64,000 nt of DNA, taken from Bacillota bacterium (lineage in GTDB: Bacteria; Bacillota; UBA4882; UBA8346). Positions 23,288-32,619 of this stretch are shown piece by piece. The stretch lies in assembly GCA_023392595.1 (NCBI GenBank), contig JAEVYU010000040.1:28329-92328 (forward strand), in the 5' to 3' direction. Numbering within the stretch: position 1 is the first letter of the stretch; the number at the start of each line of letters is the position of its first letter. Made by a program: the position numbers and the translations under genes. The notes below the pieces were generated by a model. The model had not been told where the DNA came from. It saw only the letters and a list, made by a program, of their open reading frames with translations, and ran no database searches.

Positions 23288-25086
23288 GTTCTCACCTCTT
23301 CAACAACACTTTTACAAGGTAATTTTACCTTGATCAAGGTAAATTCATTTTTAACACTATGGATACTCAGGCCGTATTCTTCCCCATACTGCATCATTAT
23401 CCTTTTATGAACATTATGAACTCCGATGCCACAGTCTTTGGGTAAATGTATTTTATCTAAGTTCTCGCGGATTTGCGCCAGACGCTCCGGGGCCATTCCG
23501 GCCCCATTATCATAAATTGTAAAAAACAAACCTCCGTCTTCTCGATAACCTTTGATGATTATAATCCCTTTTTCCCTTTTTTTTCTGACCCCATGATAAA
23601 TAGAATTTTCAACCAAAGGTTGCAAAATAAACTTGATGGTCTCACACCCCAAAATACTGGGGTCCGTTTCTATCCGATAATCGAACTGTGTGGAATACCT
23701 GATTTTTTGGATAATTAAATAGTTTTTCAGATGATCGATTTCTTCAGTTACAGTAATAAGGCCATCACCTTTACTCAGGCCGTGCCTGTAGAATTGTCCC
23801 AAAGCTCTTACCATTTCACTGGTATCATCACTTTTCTGCTCAGCCAGAAATTTAATCGAATCCAGCGTATTGTAAAGAAAATGGGGGTCGATCTGCATTT
23901 GCAGCGTTTCCAGTTCCATCTTTTTTTTCTGCGCTTGCTCCTGCGCGACTTCGGAAATCAATAACTTTATTTTTTCAATCATGGAGTTAAACTGTCGGGT
24001 TAGCTTGCCGATTTCATCGTTATAGAGAGTGTTAAACCGGATATCCAAATTCCCCCTCTCCACGATTGCCATCAACTCGGAAAGCTTATTGATGGGTTTT
24101 GTGAGTCCATAGGCAATCAAAATGGCGGCAATGGTCGCTATTAAAATAATCCCAAGAGTAAAATAAATAATCCCATATTTGGCCTTGTCAATATCCCGCA
24201 TCAGCTCATTTCGCTTTAAAATTACCGCCAATTTCCACCGATTGACCCTGATTGTAGTATAGATGACTAAAAAATCAACATTCTTTGCCTTGTATTCAAA
24301 TTGAGCCGATTCATTAGGACTATGCAATACTTTTTTTTGAATAATTGCTCCCAACTCCGACATTTGGCTATACTCGTTGCTTGCCAAGTAACCATCTTCA
24401 CTTACAATAATAGTCGACCCCGTATTGGCCATATTAATATTTTCAATCAACTTTTTCATATAACTCGCATACATGTTCACGATGATTAGCGCTTTTAATG
24501 AATCGCCTTTTCGTAAGGGCGCCGAAATAGTTAAAACATCCGTTCCGGAATTTCTAAAAAAGACGTCATCATTATGTACATTCAACCAGCAATAATTTTG
24601 GTCATTATAACTATATTTCCGTATCTCACCGGGGGACAATTTTTTGATCAGGAAACGGTAATTACCCCTTTCAAGTTGGAAAACAACCCCATTATCCAAA
24701 TAAATAATCATCGAATGAATTAATTCATAGTTATTGGCAAATGAGTAAATTTCGTCAAATATTTTTTTAAAATGGATGCCGGCCTCTACTTTTTCCGCTT
24801 CACTGATAGTTGAAATATCCGCATTGATTAAATGTTCCAATTCGGAATCATATTTGATCTTGATCAGTTGTTCGGTAATAATGCTTAATTTATCGCAAAT
24901 GTTGTTATTAATTTGGTTGACTGCCTCATTGGTAATGTAATAAACATTCCGCTTCAACTGTTTCTCCGTTGAAATGTAAATCATATAACTGACAGTCCCG
25001 ATTGATGCAATAATGATCATCAAGTAAAGGCTGAGTATTTTGACTTTTATCTTTTGATTGTTAAAGAACATAAATATTTTTTCCAT
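23275..25086 (-). CDS. YesM-type sensor histidine kinase
   Basis: About 603 residues. Two membrane helices (ILSLYLMIIIASIGTVSYMI near 20 and FTLGIILIATIAAILIA near 285) bracket a large extracytoplasmic sensor. A HAMP linker (TKPINKLSELM) and His_kinase domain (QMQIDPHFLYNTLDSIKF, phospho-His) follow, then an ATPase domain with DNGAGM and GIGVHNVHKRI. This class senses sugars or binding-protein complexes outside the membrane. ATG 25086 is chosen; TTG 25104 is an alternative and neither has a good ribosome site. It is coupled to the YesN-type regulator by overlap. Confidence 0.93.
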   Translation of the reverse strand: MEKIFMFFNNQKIKVKILSLYLMIIIASIGTVSYMIYISTEKQLKRNVYYITNEAVNQINNNICDKLSIITEQLIKIKYDSELEHLINADISTISEAEKVEAGIHFKKIFDEIYSFANNYELIHSMIIYLDNGVVFQLERGNYRFLIKKLSPGEIRKYSYNDQNYCWLNVHNDDVFFRNSGTDVLTISAPLRKGDSLKALIIVNMYASYMKKLIENINMANTGSTIIVSEDGYLASNEYSQMSELGAIIQKKVLHSPNESAQFEYKAKNVDFLVIYTTIRVNRWKLAVILKRNELMRDIDKAKYGIIYFTLGIILIATIAAILIAYGLTKPINKLSELMAIVERGNLDIRFNTLYNDEIGKLTRQFNSMIEKIKLLISEVAQEQAQKKKMELETLQMQIDPHFLYNTLDSIKFLAEQKSDDTSEMVRALGQFYRHGLSKGDGLITVTEEIDHLKNYLIIQKIRYSTQFDYRIETDPSILGCETIKFILQPLVENSIYHGVRKKREKGIIIIKGYREDGGLFFTIYDNGAGMAPERLAQIRENLDKIHLPKDCGIGVHNVHKRIMMQYGEEYGLSIHSVKNEFTLIKVKLPCKSVVEEVRTCTD

Positions 25087-25324
25087 GAGGCTACATATAT
25101 TCAAATAACGTCACCCATCTAATTTCTTTGGAAGATCTCAATTTTATCTTATAGTAGGATCTATCATTATTCAAGATACTCATCAATTCCAGTTGGTTGT
25201 CAAAAAGAAGCTCATGAACATTTGCATCCTTTTATGTCCTCGGCAAGTCGAGGTACCGGCCAGAAGGTATCAAATGCTTGAATAAGCGCCTACCTCTGAA
25301 TCCCTTCAAGAAGATTCAACCGTA

Positions 25325-25377
25325 AAGATATACAACATATCGCTCCATTGGTCATGGACCTTTATATTGTATATCTT
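25325..25377. repeat. Palindromic element, copy A
   Basis: AAGATATACAACATA (25325-25339) and TATATTGTATATCTT (25363-25377) form a 15-bp inverted repeat with one mismatch and a 23-nt loop. The same arms recur at 53890, 57673 and, as a half copy, 32528. It sits in the 460-bp gap between the kinase and the zinc dehydrogenase gene; the remainder of that gap shows nothing I can name. Confidence 0.8.
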
Positions 25378-25546
25378 ATTGATTTAAATCACTTTTTCGG
25401 CAACCTTATTGCGATCAGTGCATGAAAAGATTTTATTCTATCGGTGGATACAGTTATATGCCTCTATCGATCCAGTTGGCAGAAGTGTAATCTTATTGGG
25501 ACAGGCGATCGAATGGTAACTTCCGCCTTTTATCTTCCTCTCCCCT

Positions 25547-26578
25547 TCATGCGCATTCAATCAGTAACTTACCGATGTTTTTCCCTTCTTTCATCATCAA
25601 AATCCCCTTTTCCAATTGAGCCAATGGATAAACACCACCAATTAACTTTTCCACGTCAAAAGTTTGATTCTCAACAATATTCTCCAGCATCCTAACAGTA
25701 TTTTTAAAATGCTGGAAACTATAAACACGGCTGCCAATAACCGTAGTCTCCTTAAAAATAACCTGCAACACTTCAAACTCGGGACGCTTGCCTGGAAAGC
25801 CCACAGGTACTATTTTTCCCCGTATTTTACAGGCTTGGGTGGCAAATAAAATTCCCGCCTGAGAACCGGACACTTCAAATACCACATCAAAGCCCTCATT
25901 TTCAGTCAACGCTTTCGCCCTTTCAAGCGCATTTTCTTTCGCAGGATTGAGCGCAGTAAAACCGAACTCCTCAATCTGTTTCAATCTATCTTCATTGATT
26001 TCCGAAAACACGACCTTAGAAGCGCCACTAATCTTGGCAACCATTCCCACTATCAATCCGATGGGACCGCCGCCAATTACCAAAGCCGTATCACCGTTTT
26101 TCAATTCCGCCCTCTGATTTACATGAAACCCGACCGCAAACGGTTCGGTTAAAGCGGCAATCTTATCCGAAAGATGTTCTGCAACAGGTATGATCTTATT
26201 GACAGCTACTTTAACGTATTCAGCAAAGGCGCCATTTGTATGTATTCCCAGTAATTTAAGGTTTTTACAGACATGCCAGTTTCCCGTATTGCAGGCTTCA
26301 CAATCTCCGCAACTTATAAGTGGCTCCACCACCACTCTGTCTCCCACACTAAATTTTAAACTTTTTTTGCTGTTAATCTTCTCGACAGTTCCGATAAATT
26401 CATGCCCCATAATAACTGGAGCCTTTGCCGTCGGGTGATGTCCGGTAAAAATATGCACGTCCGATCCGCAGATTCCCGCATATCTCACTTTAATAAGCGC
26501 TTCATCCTCATGCAACTCCGGTACCGGTGCATCTTGAACCTCTAATTTTTCCCAATCCGTCAATACCATAGCCTTCAT
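25547..26578 (-). CDS. Zinc-dependent medium-chain dehydrogenase
   Basis: A 343-residue alcohol/polyol dehydrogenase of the threonine/sorbitol-dehydrogenase type. Catalytic zinc ligands are visible in YAGICGSDVH and GHEFIG. The structural zinc site has the four-Cys pattern from CGDCEACNTGNWHVC. The NAD-binding Rossmann motif is VIGGGPIGL. ATG 26578 is preferred to ATG 26587 because AAGGG is better spaced. Together with the SDR enzyme KduD it could interconvert keto and hydroxyl groups of sugar acids (for example an L-idonate-, gulonate- or galactonate-type oxidation). The substrate is not determined by sequence. Confidence 0.92.
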   Translation of the reverse strand: MKAMVLTDWEKLEVQDAPVPELHEDEALIKVRYAGICGSDVHIFTGHHPTAKAPVIMGHEFIGTVEKINSKKSLKFSVGDRVVVEPLISCGDCEACNTGNWHVCKNLKLLGIHTNGAFAEYVKVAVNKIIPVAEHLSDKIAALTEPFAVGFHVNQRAELKNGDTALVIGGGPIGLIVGMVAKISGASKVVFSEINEDRLKQIEEFGFTALNPAKENALERAKALTENEGFDVVFEVSGSQAGILFATQACKIRGKIVPVGFPGKRPEFEVLQVIFKETTVIGSRVYSFQHFKNTVRMLENIVENQTFDVEKLIGGVYPLAQLEKGILMMKEGKNIGKLLIECA

Positions 26579-26659
26579 ATCAATCATCCCTTACCCTAAA
26601 TTTTACGCAAAGTGATTCAGATCGTACGTTTTTTTCAGCCCGAAAACAAATAATCTCTT

Positions 26660-27421
26660 TTATCGGGCTAGCCAACCGCCATCCACAGCAATCGTATATC
26701 CGTTGATATAATTCGAAGCCTCTGATGCCAGAAAAACTACCGGACCTTGCACATCCTCCGGAGTCCCCCACCTTCCGGCCGGAATCCTTCCTAAAATTTC
26801 GGCGGATCTTCCTTCATCCGCTCGAAGCAAGGCGGTGTTATTTGTCGCCATATAACCGGGAGCAATGGCATTGGCGTTAATATTATGTTTAGCCCACTCA
26901 TTGGCCATCAGCCTAGTAACTCCCATAACACCACTTTTACTGGCTGTATAAGCAGGTACTCTAATTCCCCCCTGGTAAGATAGCATGGAAGCAATATTAA
27001 TGATTTTCCCTCCAGTTCCCTGTTTCAGATATTCTTTGGCCACAGCCTGACTAAAAAAGAATACTGTTTTCACATTGATATTCATAACTTCATCCCAATC
27101 TTTTTCCGTATAATGAATAGCATCCTCCCGGCGGATGATACCGGCATTGTTCACTAAAATATCAACCTTGCCAAATGTTTGAACGGTTCTTTCGATAATT
27201 CCGGCAATTGGTTCGATGCTCATAAGATTTGCCACAATTCCTAAAAATCTTCGCCCGGTTTGTTCTATTCGTTGACTTGTTTCGGCCATTTCAACATAAT
27301 CCACACCAACAATATCGGCCCCCGCCTGTGCAAGGGCCATAGCCATTCCTTGCCCAAGTCCGGTACTCGCTCCTGTTACAATGGCGACTTTTCCGGCTAA
27401 ATTAAATTGATCCAAAATCAT
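26660..27421 (-). CDS. kduD: 2-dehydro-3-deoxy-D-gluconate 5-dehydrogenase (KduD-like)
   Basis: This 253-residue SDR protein has TGASTGLGQGMA (cofactor loop), NNAGIIRREDA, catalytic Ser in NIASMLSYQGG, and YTASKSGVMG. Long stretches such as MANEWAKHNIN and YMATNN are those of E. coli KduD as I remember it. KduD reduces 3-deoxy-glycero-2,5-hexodiulosonate to 2-keto-3-deoxygluconate in uronate (pectin, alginate, glycosaminoglycan) breakdown. Related enzymes act on other sugar acids, so the assignment is likely but not certain. No kduI is seen nearby. The product would suit the DapA-type aldolase in this locus. Confidence 0.88.
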   Translation of the reverse strand: MILDQFNLAGKVAIVTGASTGLGQGMAMALAQAGADIVGVDYVEMAETSQRIEQTGRRFLGIVANLMSIEPIAGIIERTVQTFGKVDILVNNAGIIRREDAIHYTEKDWDEVMNINVKTVFFFSQAVAKEYLKQGTGGKIINIASMLSYQGGIRVPAYTASKSGVMGVTRLMANEWAKHNINANAIAPGYMATNNTALLRADEGRSAEILGRIPAGRWGTPEDVQGPVVFLASEASNYINGYTIAVDGGWLAR

Positions 27422-27437
27422 TCCAAGCGCCTCCCAT

Positions 27438-28565
27438 TCATCTTGAATAAAAGTATTCCTTCTTTAAAAGTAACCCGCGTTTCTCAAGAAGTTTCCAATC
27501 AAGCTCGACCGATAATCCTGGTTTTGAAGGTAAATAAAATCTTCCATTTTTTTCTTCCGGCGCTACCTTCATTATTGCTGCAAAGCTCTTCATAATAGGT
27601 GTCAAATATTCCACCATTGCCGTATCAGGCGCGGCAGCCACATACGAAGCTGTAATCTGGGAAAATCCCCCTGAAGTAAAGGTCAAACCATACTCCTGCG
27701 CAATATCTCTAATTCTGAACCATTCCCTAATCCCGCCCATGCTGGAAGGTACCGGCTGAAGATGAGCCACCCCCAGTTTGGCATATTCTTCGAACATAAA
27801 ATGAGTTCGCATGGATTCACCCATGGAGACCGGAATGGGACATTCCTTTATCAGCTTGCCTAACTCATCGAAATCAGCCGAGTGGACCGGTTCCTCGAAC
27901 CAAGCCAAGTTATACTCGGAAACCCGCTCAGCAAATCCCAAAGCTTCTTTTGCATCCCAACACTGATTGGCATCAATTGCCAATTGAATATCTTTCCCAA
28001 CCAATTTCCGGATCATGGCAATCCGCCGGATGTCTCTTTCAATCTCAGTCCCGAAATTTGTGGCGATCTTCATCTTAATAACCGTATAACCGTCTTCAAG
28101 CAACCCGGCAATCTCTTCCGACAACTCCTTATCTGTCAAATTGGTGCCGCCTGCGCTGCCATATACTTGAACCCAATCACGATCCGCGCCCCAAAAACGA
28201 TGCAACGGCAATCCAGCTTTTTGAGCCATTAAATCATGGAGCGCCAGATCGAACCGACCGAACTCACTAATAGCTTCACTGGAAAATCCCCTATTTCTGA
28301 GCTTCCAATATACCATCTGGTACCATTGATCATAGGATTTGGTTTCACCCGTCATGATCAATGGAAGGATTGCTTCGGCCATCAGAGAGGAACACGGGGC
28401 CTGACCGCATGCGCCATCCCCATCATAAAGCTGAATCCAATGGCTCATTGGAACAAAATCAAAAGGTCCGCCAGTCGAATCATAAAACGGTCTTGGCAAT
28501 TGGATTGGCGCAAAAGTCGTAAGCACCGCTTGATCGAACCGCAATGGCTGATTCGAAATATCCAA
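27438..28565 (-). CDS. Enolase-superfamily (mandelate racemase/muconate lactonizing type) enzyme
   Basis: A 375-residue barrel enzyme with the superfamily catalytic set: Lys164-x-Lys166 (base), Asp198, Glu224/225 and Glu250 (metal ligands). The seventh-strand His typical of the mandelate racemase group is not evident (GLTFTSGGFS), so the mechanism may differ. Context suggests an acid-sugar dehydratase making a 2-keto-3-deoxy acid for the downstream KduD and aldolase. TTG 28565 is the likely start, with AAGGGGTGA upstream. It is the first enzyme gene after the transporter. The exact acid sugar (galactonate, gluconate, rhamnonate or other) cannot be read from sequence. Confidence 0.87.
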   Translation of the reverse strand: MDISNQPLRFDQAVLTTFAPIQLPRPFYDSTGGPFDFVPMSHWIQLYDGDGACGQAPCSSLMAEAILPLIMTGETKSYDQWYQMVYWKLRNRGFSSEAISEFGRFDLALHDLMAQKAGLPLHRFWGADRDWVQVYGSAGGTNLTDKELSEEIAGLLEDGYTVIKMKIATNFGTEIERDIRRIAMIRKLVGKDIQLAIDANQCWDAKEALGFAERVSEYNLAWFEEPVHSADFDELGKLIKECPIPVSMGESMRTHFMFEEYAKLGVAHLQPVPSSMGGIREWFRIRDIAQEYGLTFTSGGFSQITASYVAAAPDTAMVEYLTPIMKSFAAIMKVAPEEKNGRFYLPSKPGLSVELDWKLLEKRGLLLKKEYFYSR

Positions 28566-28677
28566 ATGAATTCACCCCTTCATTCATTTACGAAAATTTA
28601 GTTTCAGTATTTGTGATAAGTGCAACATGCCTGAAACTACATGCTGCACTTGTGATAGATTGATTCTCTTGTAAAAA

Positions 28678-29976
28678 CTATTTTTTTACGGATTTCAAGT
28701 ATTCTTTCTGATATTGAGTTAAAAGCGCAGCCCAATTATCCAATACTTCCTTGGGAGTTTTCTTTCTTAACAGTACCGCCTGAAGATCAGGTTCTTGGAT
28801 CTTGGCTCTAAACTCAGACCACTGGGGAAGCCATTGGGGATGGACTAAATTTTTGGTATTGGCATCTTTTAAAACATCGGCATAGGTGGTGAGATAAGGA
28901 TTCTGTTTGTACCAATCGTCATCATATACACCGCTGTTTACCGGCACTCTCCCCTCTTTTTCACAAATATAGGAGGAAGCTTCGGTGGATGCAAGATAAG
29001 AAATAAATTTCCAGGCGGCATTCTTGTGCTTGGATGACTTGAAAATTACAGGTCCGCAAAACGAAGGCGCCTTGGTAACACGGATTCCATCCGGTCCAAC
29101 CAATTGCGGAGCACTCATGAAATTGCCTTCACCCAAATTTTTCAAATGTTCCGGCAGGGAGGAGGAATTATGATAAATATACATACTGGTACCTGCGCCG
29201 TATTCAGATACCATTTCTTTAAAGGAATTAGTGATGCTGTCTTTGGCGACCCAGCCATTCCAGTAGAGGCTGGCATATAGTTCAAGGCCCTTGACAAATT
29301 TCTCGCTGTTGATTTTGCAATTGCCTTTGGCGTCAAAGATTACATTGGTTCCAGCATAAGTAAATATAAAATCCCAAAGATTTTCCAGACTGCCGGCGCC
29401 GCCTCGCAAAGAGAAGAAGTACCTTCCATCTTTTTGATTTGCATATTTTTCACATAATTTGACAAATTCATCAATGGTTTTGGGAACTTTGATGCCGTTC
29501 TGAACAAACAATTTTTTATTATACCATGCGGTATCTACTGTTACAAAAAACGGCAATGCATACAATTTTTCATTGGGAGCCAATACTTTTACGCTGTCTA
29601 GAACATTCTGGGCAATCCTTGGTTTTTCATTCCATGAATTAAAGCGACCGTTAAGATCCTCTAACGCGCCTTGACTGGCAAGGGGAGCAATATCAAGATC
29701 TCTTACTCCGGCAGCATCCGGTGCACTATTGGTGGCTATGGCAATTTGATATTTTTGCATATAAGATTCAGCCGGCAACCCGACAAACTCCACTTCGATA
29801 TCAGGGTTTTTCGCCATGAACCTTTTGACTAATTCCTGATAAATCGGCATCGATGTCGGGTTTCCATCCCAATGCCAGTACACAATTTTCGTCTTCGTTC
29901 CTTTCCCGCTGCATAGCGAGATCATCATAACGAAAACTAAACTAGCAGTTAATACAATGGCAAACAATTTTTTCAT
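28678..29976 (-). CDS. Sugar ABC transporter substrate-binding protein
   Basis: About 432 residues, family 1 solute-binding protein (MalE-like) with KIVYWHWDG near the mature N-terminus, DAAGVRDLDIAPLA and a C-terminal AWKFISYLAS region. The leader is MKKLFAIVLTASLVFVMM followed by ISLCSGKG; the Cys could be lipidated but the residue before it (Leu) is atypical for a lipobox. ATG 29976, with GGTGGAG upstream, is preferred to 29994. It is encoded downstream of its two permeases, opposite to the usual order, and upstream of the sugar-acid enzymes. The ligand is probably an oligo- or monosaccharide acid. Confidence 0.93.
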   Translation of the reverse strand: MKKLFAIVLTASLVFVMMISLCSGKGTKTKIVYWHWDGNPTSMPIYQELVKRFMAKNPDIEVEFVGLPAESYMQKYQIAIATNSAPDAAGVRDLDIAPLASQGALEDLNGRFNSWNEKPRIAQNVLDSVKVLAPNEKLYALPFFVTVDTAWYNKKLFVQNGIKVPKTIDEFVKLCEKYANQKDGRYFFSLRGGAGSLENLWDFIFTYAGTNVIFDAKGNCKINSEKFVKGLELYASLYWNGWVAKDSITNSFKEMVSEYGAGTSMYIYHNSSSLPEHLKNLGEGNFMSAPQLVGPDGIRVTKAPSFCGPVIFKSSKHKNAAWKFISYLASTEASSYICEKEGRVPVNSGVYDDDWYKQNPYLTTYADVLKDANTKNLVHPQWLPQWSEFRAKIQEPDLQAVLLRKKTPKEVLDNWAALLTQYQKEYLKSVKK

Positions 29977-30064
29977 TACTTCTCCACCCTTCATAATACT
30001 TTTTCTAGGTACAACATGTATCTTTTATAACTTTTCCGCCGCTCCCCCCTTTCCTAATTTAGCC

Positions 30065-30898
30065 TTAACCTTTAACCGCACCAGCGGAAAGATTCGTCAC
30101 CAAATATTTCTGGATGTAGGCAAAGAGAATCATTACCGGAATTAAAGCAATAATGTCGCCAGCCGCCAACCTGCCGTAATTTACGGTAAATTCGCCATTC
30201 ATCATACTCAAACCCAAAGGAAGTGTAAATTTGTTATGATCATTCATAAATGCCAAAGCATAGATAAAATCATTCCAGGCGCCTACAAAGGCGAAGGCTC
30301 CTGTGGCGACAATTCCAGGGGCGATTGCCGGTACAATAATCCTGAAGATAGCTCCGACTAGTGAACAACCATCCATTTGAGCAGCCTCTTCCATTTGTTT
30401 AGGAATACTGGAAAAAAAGCCACTCATCATAATAGTGCAAAAAGCAATTTGAATCGTAGTATAAGTAAAGGTTAACGAAGTGAGGTTATTAATCAAGCCG
30501 AGTGATTTAAAAATTTCAAACAGCGGGATTACCAACATTACTCCCGGTAACATTTGGGTCAATAAAAATATCATAAACACAAATTTCTTTCCCTTAAAAC
30601 TATACCGGGAAAGGGCATAACCTCCCAAAAGCGCAATCATTATGATGAGTAGAGTTGTGGTCAAGGAAACAACCAAACTGTTAATAAAATAATGCACAAA
30701 CCCCACGTCATTCCACATCTTAAAATAATTATCAAACGTAAAAGGAGAAGGCCAATATTTCATCGGCATCTGCAGAATCGTATCTTCTCTCTTGAAGGAA
30801 GTACACAAACTCCAATAAAACGGGAAAAGAATGTAAATAATAAAAAGGGCTAACGGTAGATGTAATGTAAAGAAACGCTTCAGTCTGCTTTGCCTCAA
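30065..30898 (-). CDS. Sugar ABC transporter permease (MalG type)
   Basis: A 277-residue inner-membrane protein with six predicted helices, the coupling-helix EAA motif (EEAAQMDGCSLVGAIFRIIV) and the AGAVKG C-terminus of MalG-type permeases. The start is TTG 30898 with AAGGAGGA upstream; this TTG overlaps the TGA stop of the preceding permease (TTGA), so the subunits are translationally coupled. It forms a heterodimer with the MalF-type subunit. No ATPase gene is in the locus, so a shared MsmX-type ATPase must power it. Confidence 0.95.
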   Translation of the reverse strand: MRQSRLKRFFTLHLPLALFIIYILFPFYWSLCTSFKREDTILQMPMKYWPSPFTFDNYFKMWNDVGFVHYFINSLVVSLTTTLLIIMIALLGGYALSRYSFKGKKFVFMIFLLTQMLPGVMLVIPLFEIFKSLGLINNLTSLTFTYTTIQIAFCTIMMSGFFSSIPKQMEEAAQMDGCSLVGAIFRIIVPAIAPGIVATGAFAFVGAWNDFIYALAFMNDHNKFTLPLGLSMMNGEFTVNYGRLAAGDIIALIPVMILFAYIQKYLVTNLSAGAVKG

Positions 30899-31827
30899 TA
30901 TAGTTCCTCCTTTCCGAACCTGCCAAGCGCAAGATAAATTAGTGAGAATACCAGCAGAAAAACTGCCATAACCACCGATATTGCCGAAGCGTAACCTAAA
31001 TTCAGTGAGTCTATGAAGGTTATCATCACATATACCGGCAATGTTAATGTCGAAAAATTAGGCCCGCCCTTGGTCATACTGAAGATAATATCTACGATAT
31101 TCAACGTCCAAATGATTCGCAAAAGCGTTGTTAAAATCAAAGTATCTTTAATCATGGGGATGGTGACATGAATAAACTTCTTCCATGGGCCTGCGCCGTC
31201 AACGTCACAGGACTCATAAACTTCATTGGGAATGGTCTGAAGACTCGCCAAGATGCTTACAGCGAAAAACGGTATTCCCCGCCAAGTGGTGGCCAAGACC
31301 ATGGCAGCCATAGCCCTCCCTTGACTCGAAAACCAGGAAATTCTGTTGTCAATCACTCCCATCCTCAACATCAGGTCATTAAAAACTCCAAAATTTTCAC
31401 TATACATAAAGCTCCACATTGTCGCCACCAAAATCCCAGCTACCGCCCATGGTGAAAACGCCAATGCCCTATAAAAACCTCTTCCCTTAAACTCACGATT
31501 AAGTAATAGCGCTAATGCCAGCCCCATTACCGACTGTAGAATCACATTAGCGAAGGTCCAAACCACTGAGTTCCAGAGGGTAGTCAAAAAAAGCGGGTCT
31601 TTAACCAAGAGCTGCCGAAAATTTTCAAACCCAATAAAACCCCAGGCGGCTCTCTGGGTCAAAACATAATTTTGCATACTGAGTAAAAATGTATTGATGA
31701 CCGGATATAACATAAAAACGCTAATAAACAGAAAGGCAGGTATCAATAATAAATATGGTGTGGTTTGAAATTGAAGCGGGTTACTTTTCCTTAAGCTTTT
31801 ACTTTGGTTATCAAAGTTGTTTCTCAT
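30895..31827 (-). CDS. Sugar ABC transporter permease (MalF/UgpA type)
   Basis: A 310-residue membrane protein with six helices, a typical N-terminal YLLLIPAFLFISVFMLYPV segment and the EAA loop (NEVYESCDVDGAGPWKKFI). AAGGAGGTGAC precedes the ATG. It is the first gene of the leftward sugar-acid locus. On the reverse strand TATAAT at 31890-31885 is a possible -10 about 60 bp upstream, with a poor -35, as expected for a promoter needing an activator such as the YesN-type regulator. Confidence 0.95.
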   Translation of the reverse strand: MRNNFDNQSKSLRKSNPLQFQTTPYLLLIPAFLFISVFMLYPVINTFLLSMQNYVLTQRAAWGFIGFENFRQLLVKDPLFLTTLWNSVVWTFANVILQSVMGLALALLLNREFKGRGFYRALAFSPWAVAGILVATMWSFMYSENFGVFNDLMLRMGVIDNRISWFSSQGRAMAAMVLATTWRGIPFFAVSILASLQTIPNEVYESCDVDGAGPWKKFIHVTIPMIKDTLILTTLLRIIWTLNIVDIIFSMTKGGPNFSTLTLPVYVMITFIDSLNLGYASAISVVMAVFLLVFSLIYLALGRFGKEELY

Positions 31828-31978
31828 TTTTTGTCACCTCCTTCGTTAATGAAATATGAAATTCCTGTTACAATTGACATCCATATTATAACAAGACCGG
31901 GTACAGGGAAGGAATTTAAAATCTTACGGGCATTGTTTAAATTTCTATGATGCGGATAAAAAGTAGGAGGATAAGAAG

Positions 31979-32124
31979 TTTACCTGGATTTAAAATTGGG
32001 TACTTTGTGGCAGCGATTACCCTGCCCAACGGGATGTTCGCCAGGTATTCGACGGGGAAACTGCCTGCGTACCTGGAAAGCGATAGAGTCTATGAGCTTG
32101 GGTTTAGATTTAGTTTGTAGGAAT
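31979..32124 (+). pseudogene. Internally deleted copy of the 19178-20690 gene pair
   Basis: From 31995 to 32124 the plus strand repeats the end of the barrel gene (20566-20694) at about 90% identity, including stop and the GAAT after it, and encodes GYFVAAITLPNGMFARYSTG...VYELGFRFSL. Immediately upstream, GGAGGATAAGAAG plus TTTACCTGGA (31979-31988) resembles the ribosome site and first codons of the upstream gene at 19178, with the ATG lost. The simplest reading is a second copy of the two-gene unit that lost everything between. It cannot make a functional product. The left end match is short and could be chance. Confidence 0.75.
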
Positions 32125-32164
32125 CGTTGAGCCTGGTGAAATTTGACTTTAAGCTATGGAAATC

Positions 32165-32222
32165 GACCTGCCCCTCCCTTATGCATTCATACCGAACTTA
32201 CAGTCAAAGGGAGGGGCAGGTC
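32165..32222. repeat. 16-bp perfect inverted repeat
   Basis: GACCTGCCCCTCCCTT (32165-32180) pairs perfectly with AAGGGAGGGGCAGGTC (32207-32222) across a 26-nt loop. There is no U run on either side, so it is not a standard terminator. It sits just beyond the deleted barrel-gene copy and may be a mobile or repeat-derived sequence. The remaining AT-rich sequence to 32619 shows only the half palindrome at 32528. Confidence 0.7.
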
Positions 32223-32527
32223 ACAAACGGCTATTGCTTTCCATGGTTCAGTGTTGGACAGTCAAAAAAGGCGGGATTCCGGTTTTGGCATTCAAATCGC
32301 CCTGCGCTCAATAATATTCTTTAATGAATTAAACAAAAATAAGGAAAAACTTATATCATAAAACGTATTTGGCAATACATCCTATGAATATATATTATCC
32401 TCCTCATTATAAAAAATTAAAACGAATAAAATACATTGCTAATTTTTAAAATTTTAAATTCAAACGGTCTGAAATCTGATTATTCAAGCAATCACTGATT
32501 TTGGGAACATCTGCTGTAGAAAAGAAA

Positions 32528-32542
32528 AAGATATACAATATA
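32528..32542. repeat. Half copy of the palindromic element
   Basis: AAGATATACAATATA matches the left arm of the palindromes at 25325, 53890 and 57673 exactly, but no right arm follows. It may be a decayed copy. Confidence 0.6.
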
Positions 32543-32619
32543 GAGGAGATTCAAAGAGGAATAAAACTCAATACGTTCAGGTATATAGATGAGTATCTAC
32601 AAGTGTGGTTTATAATTAT

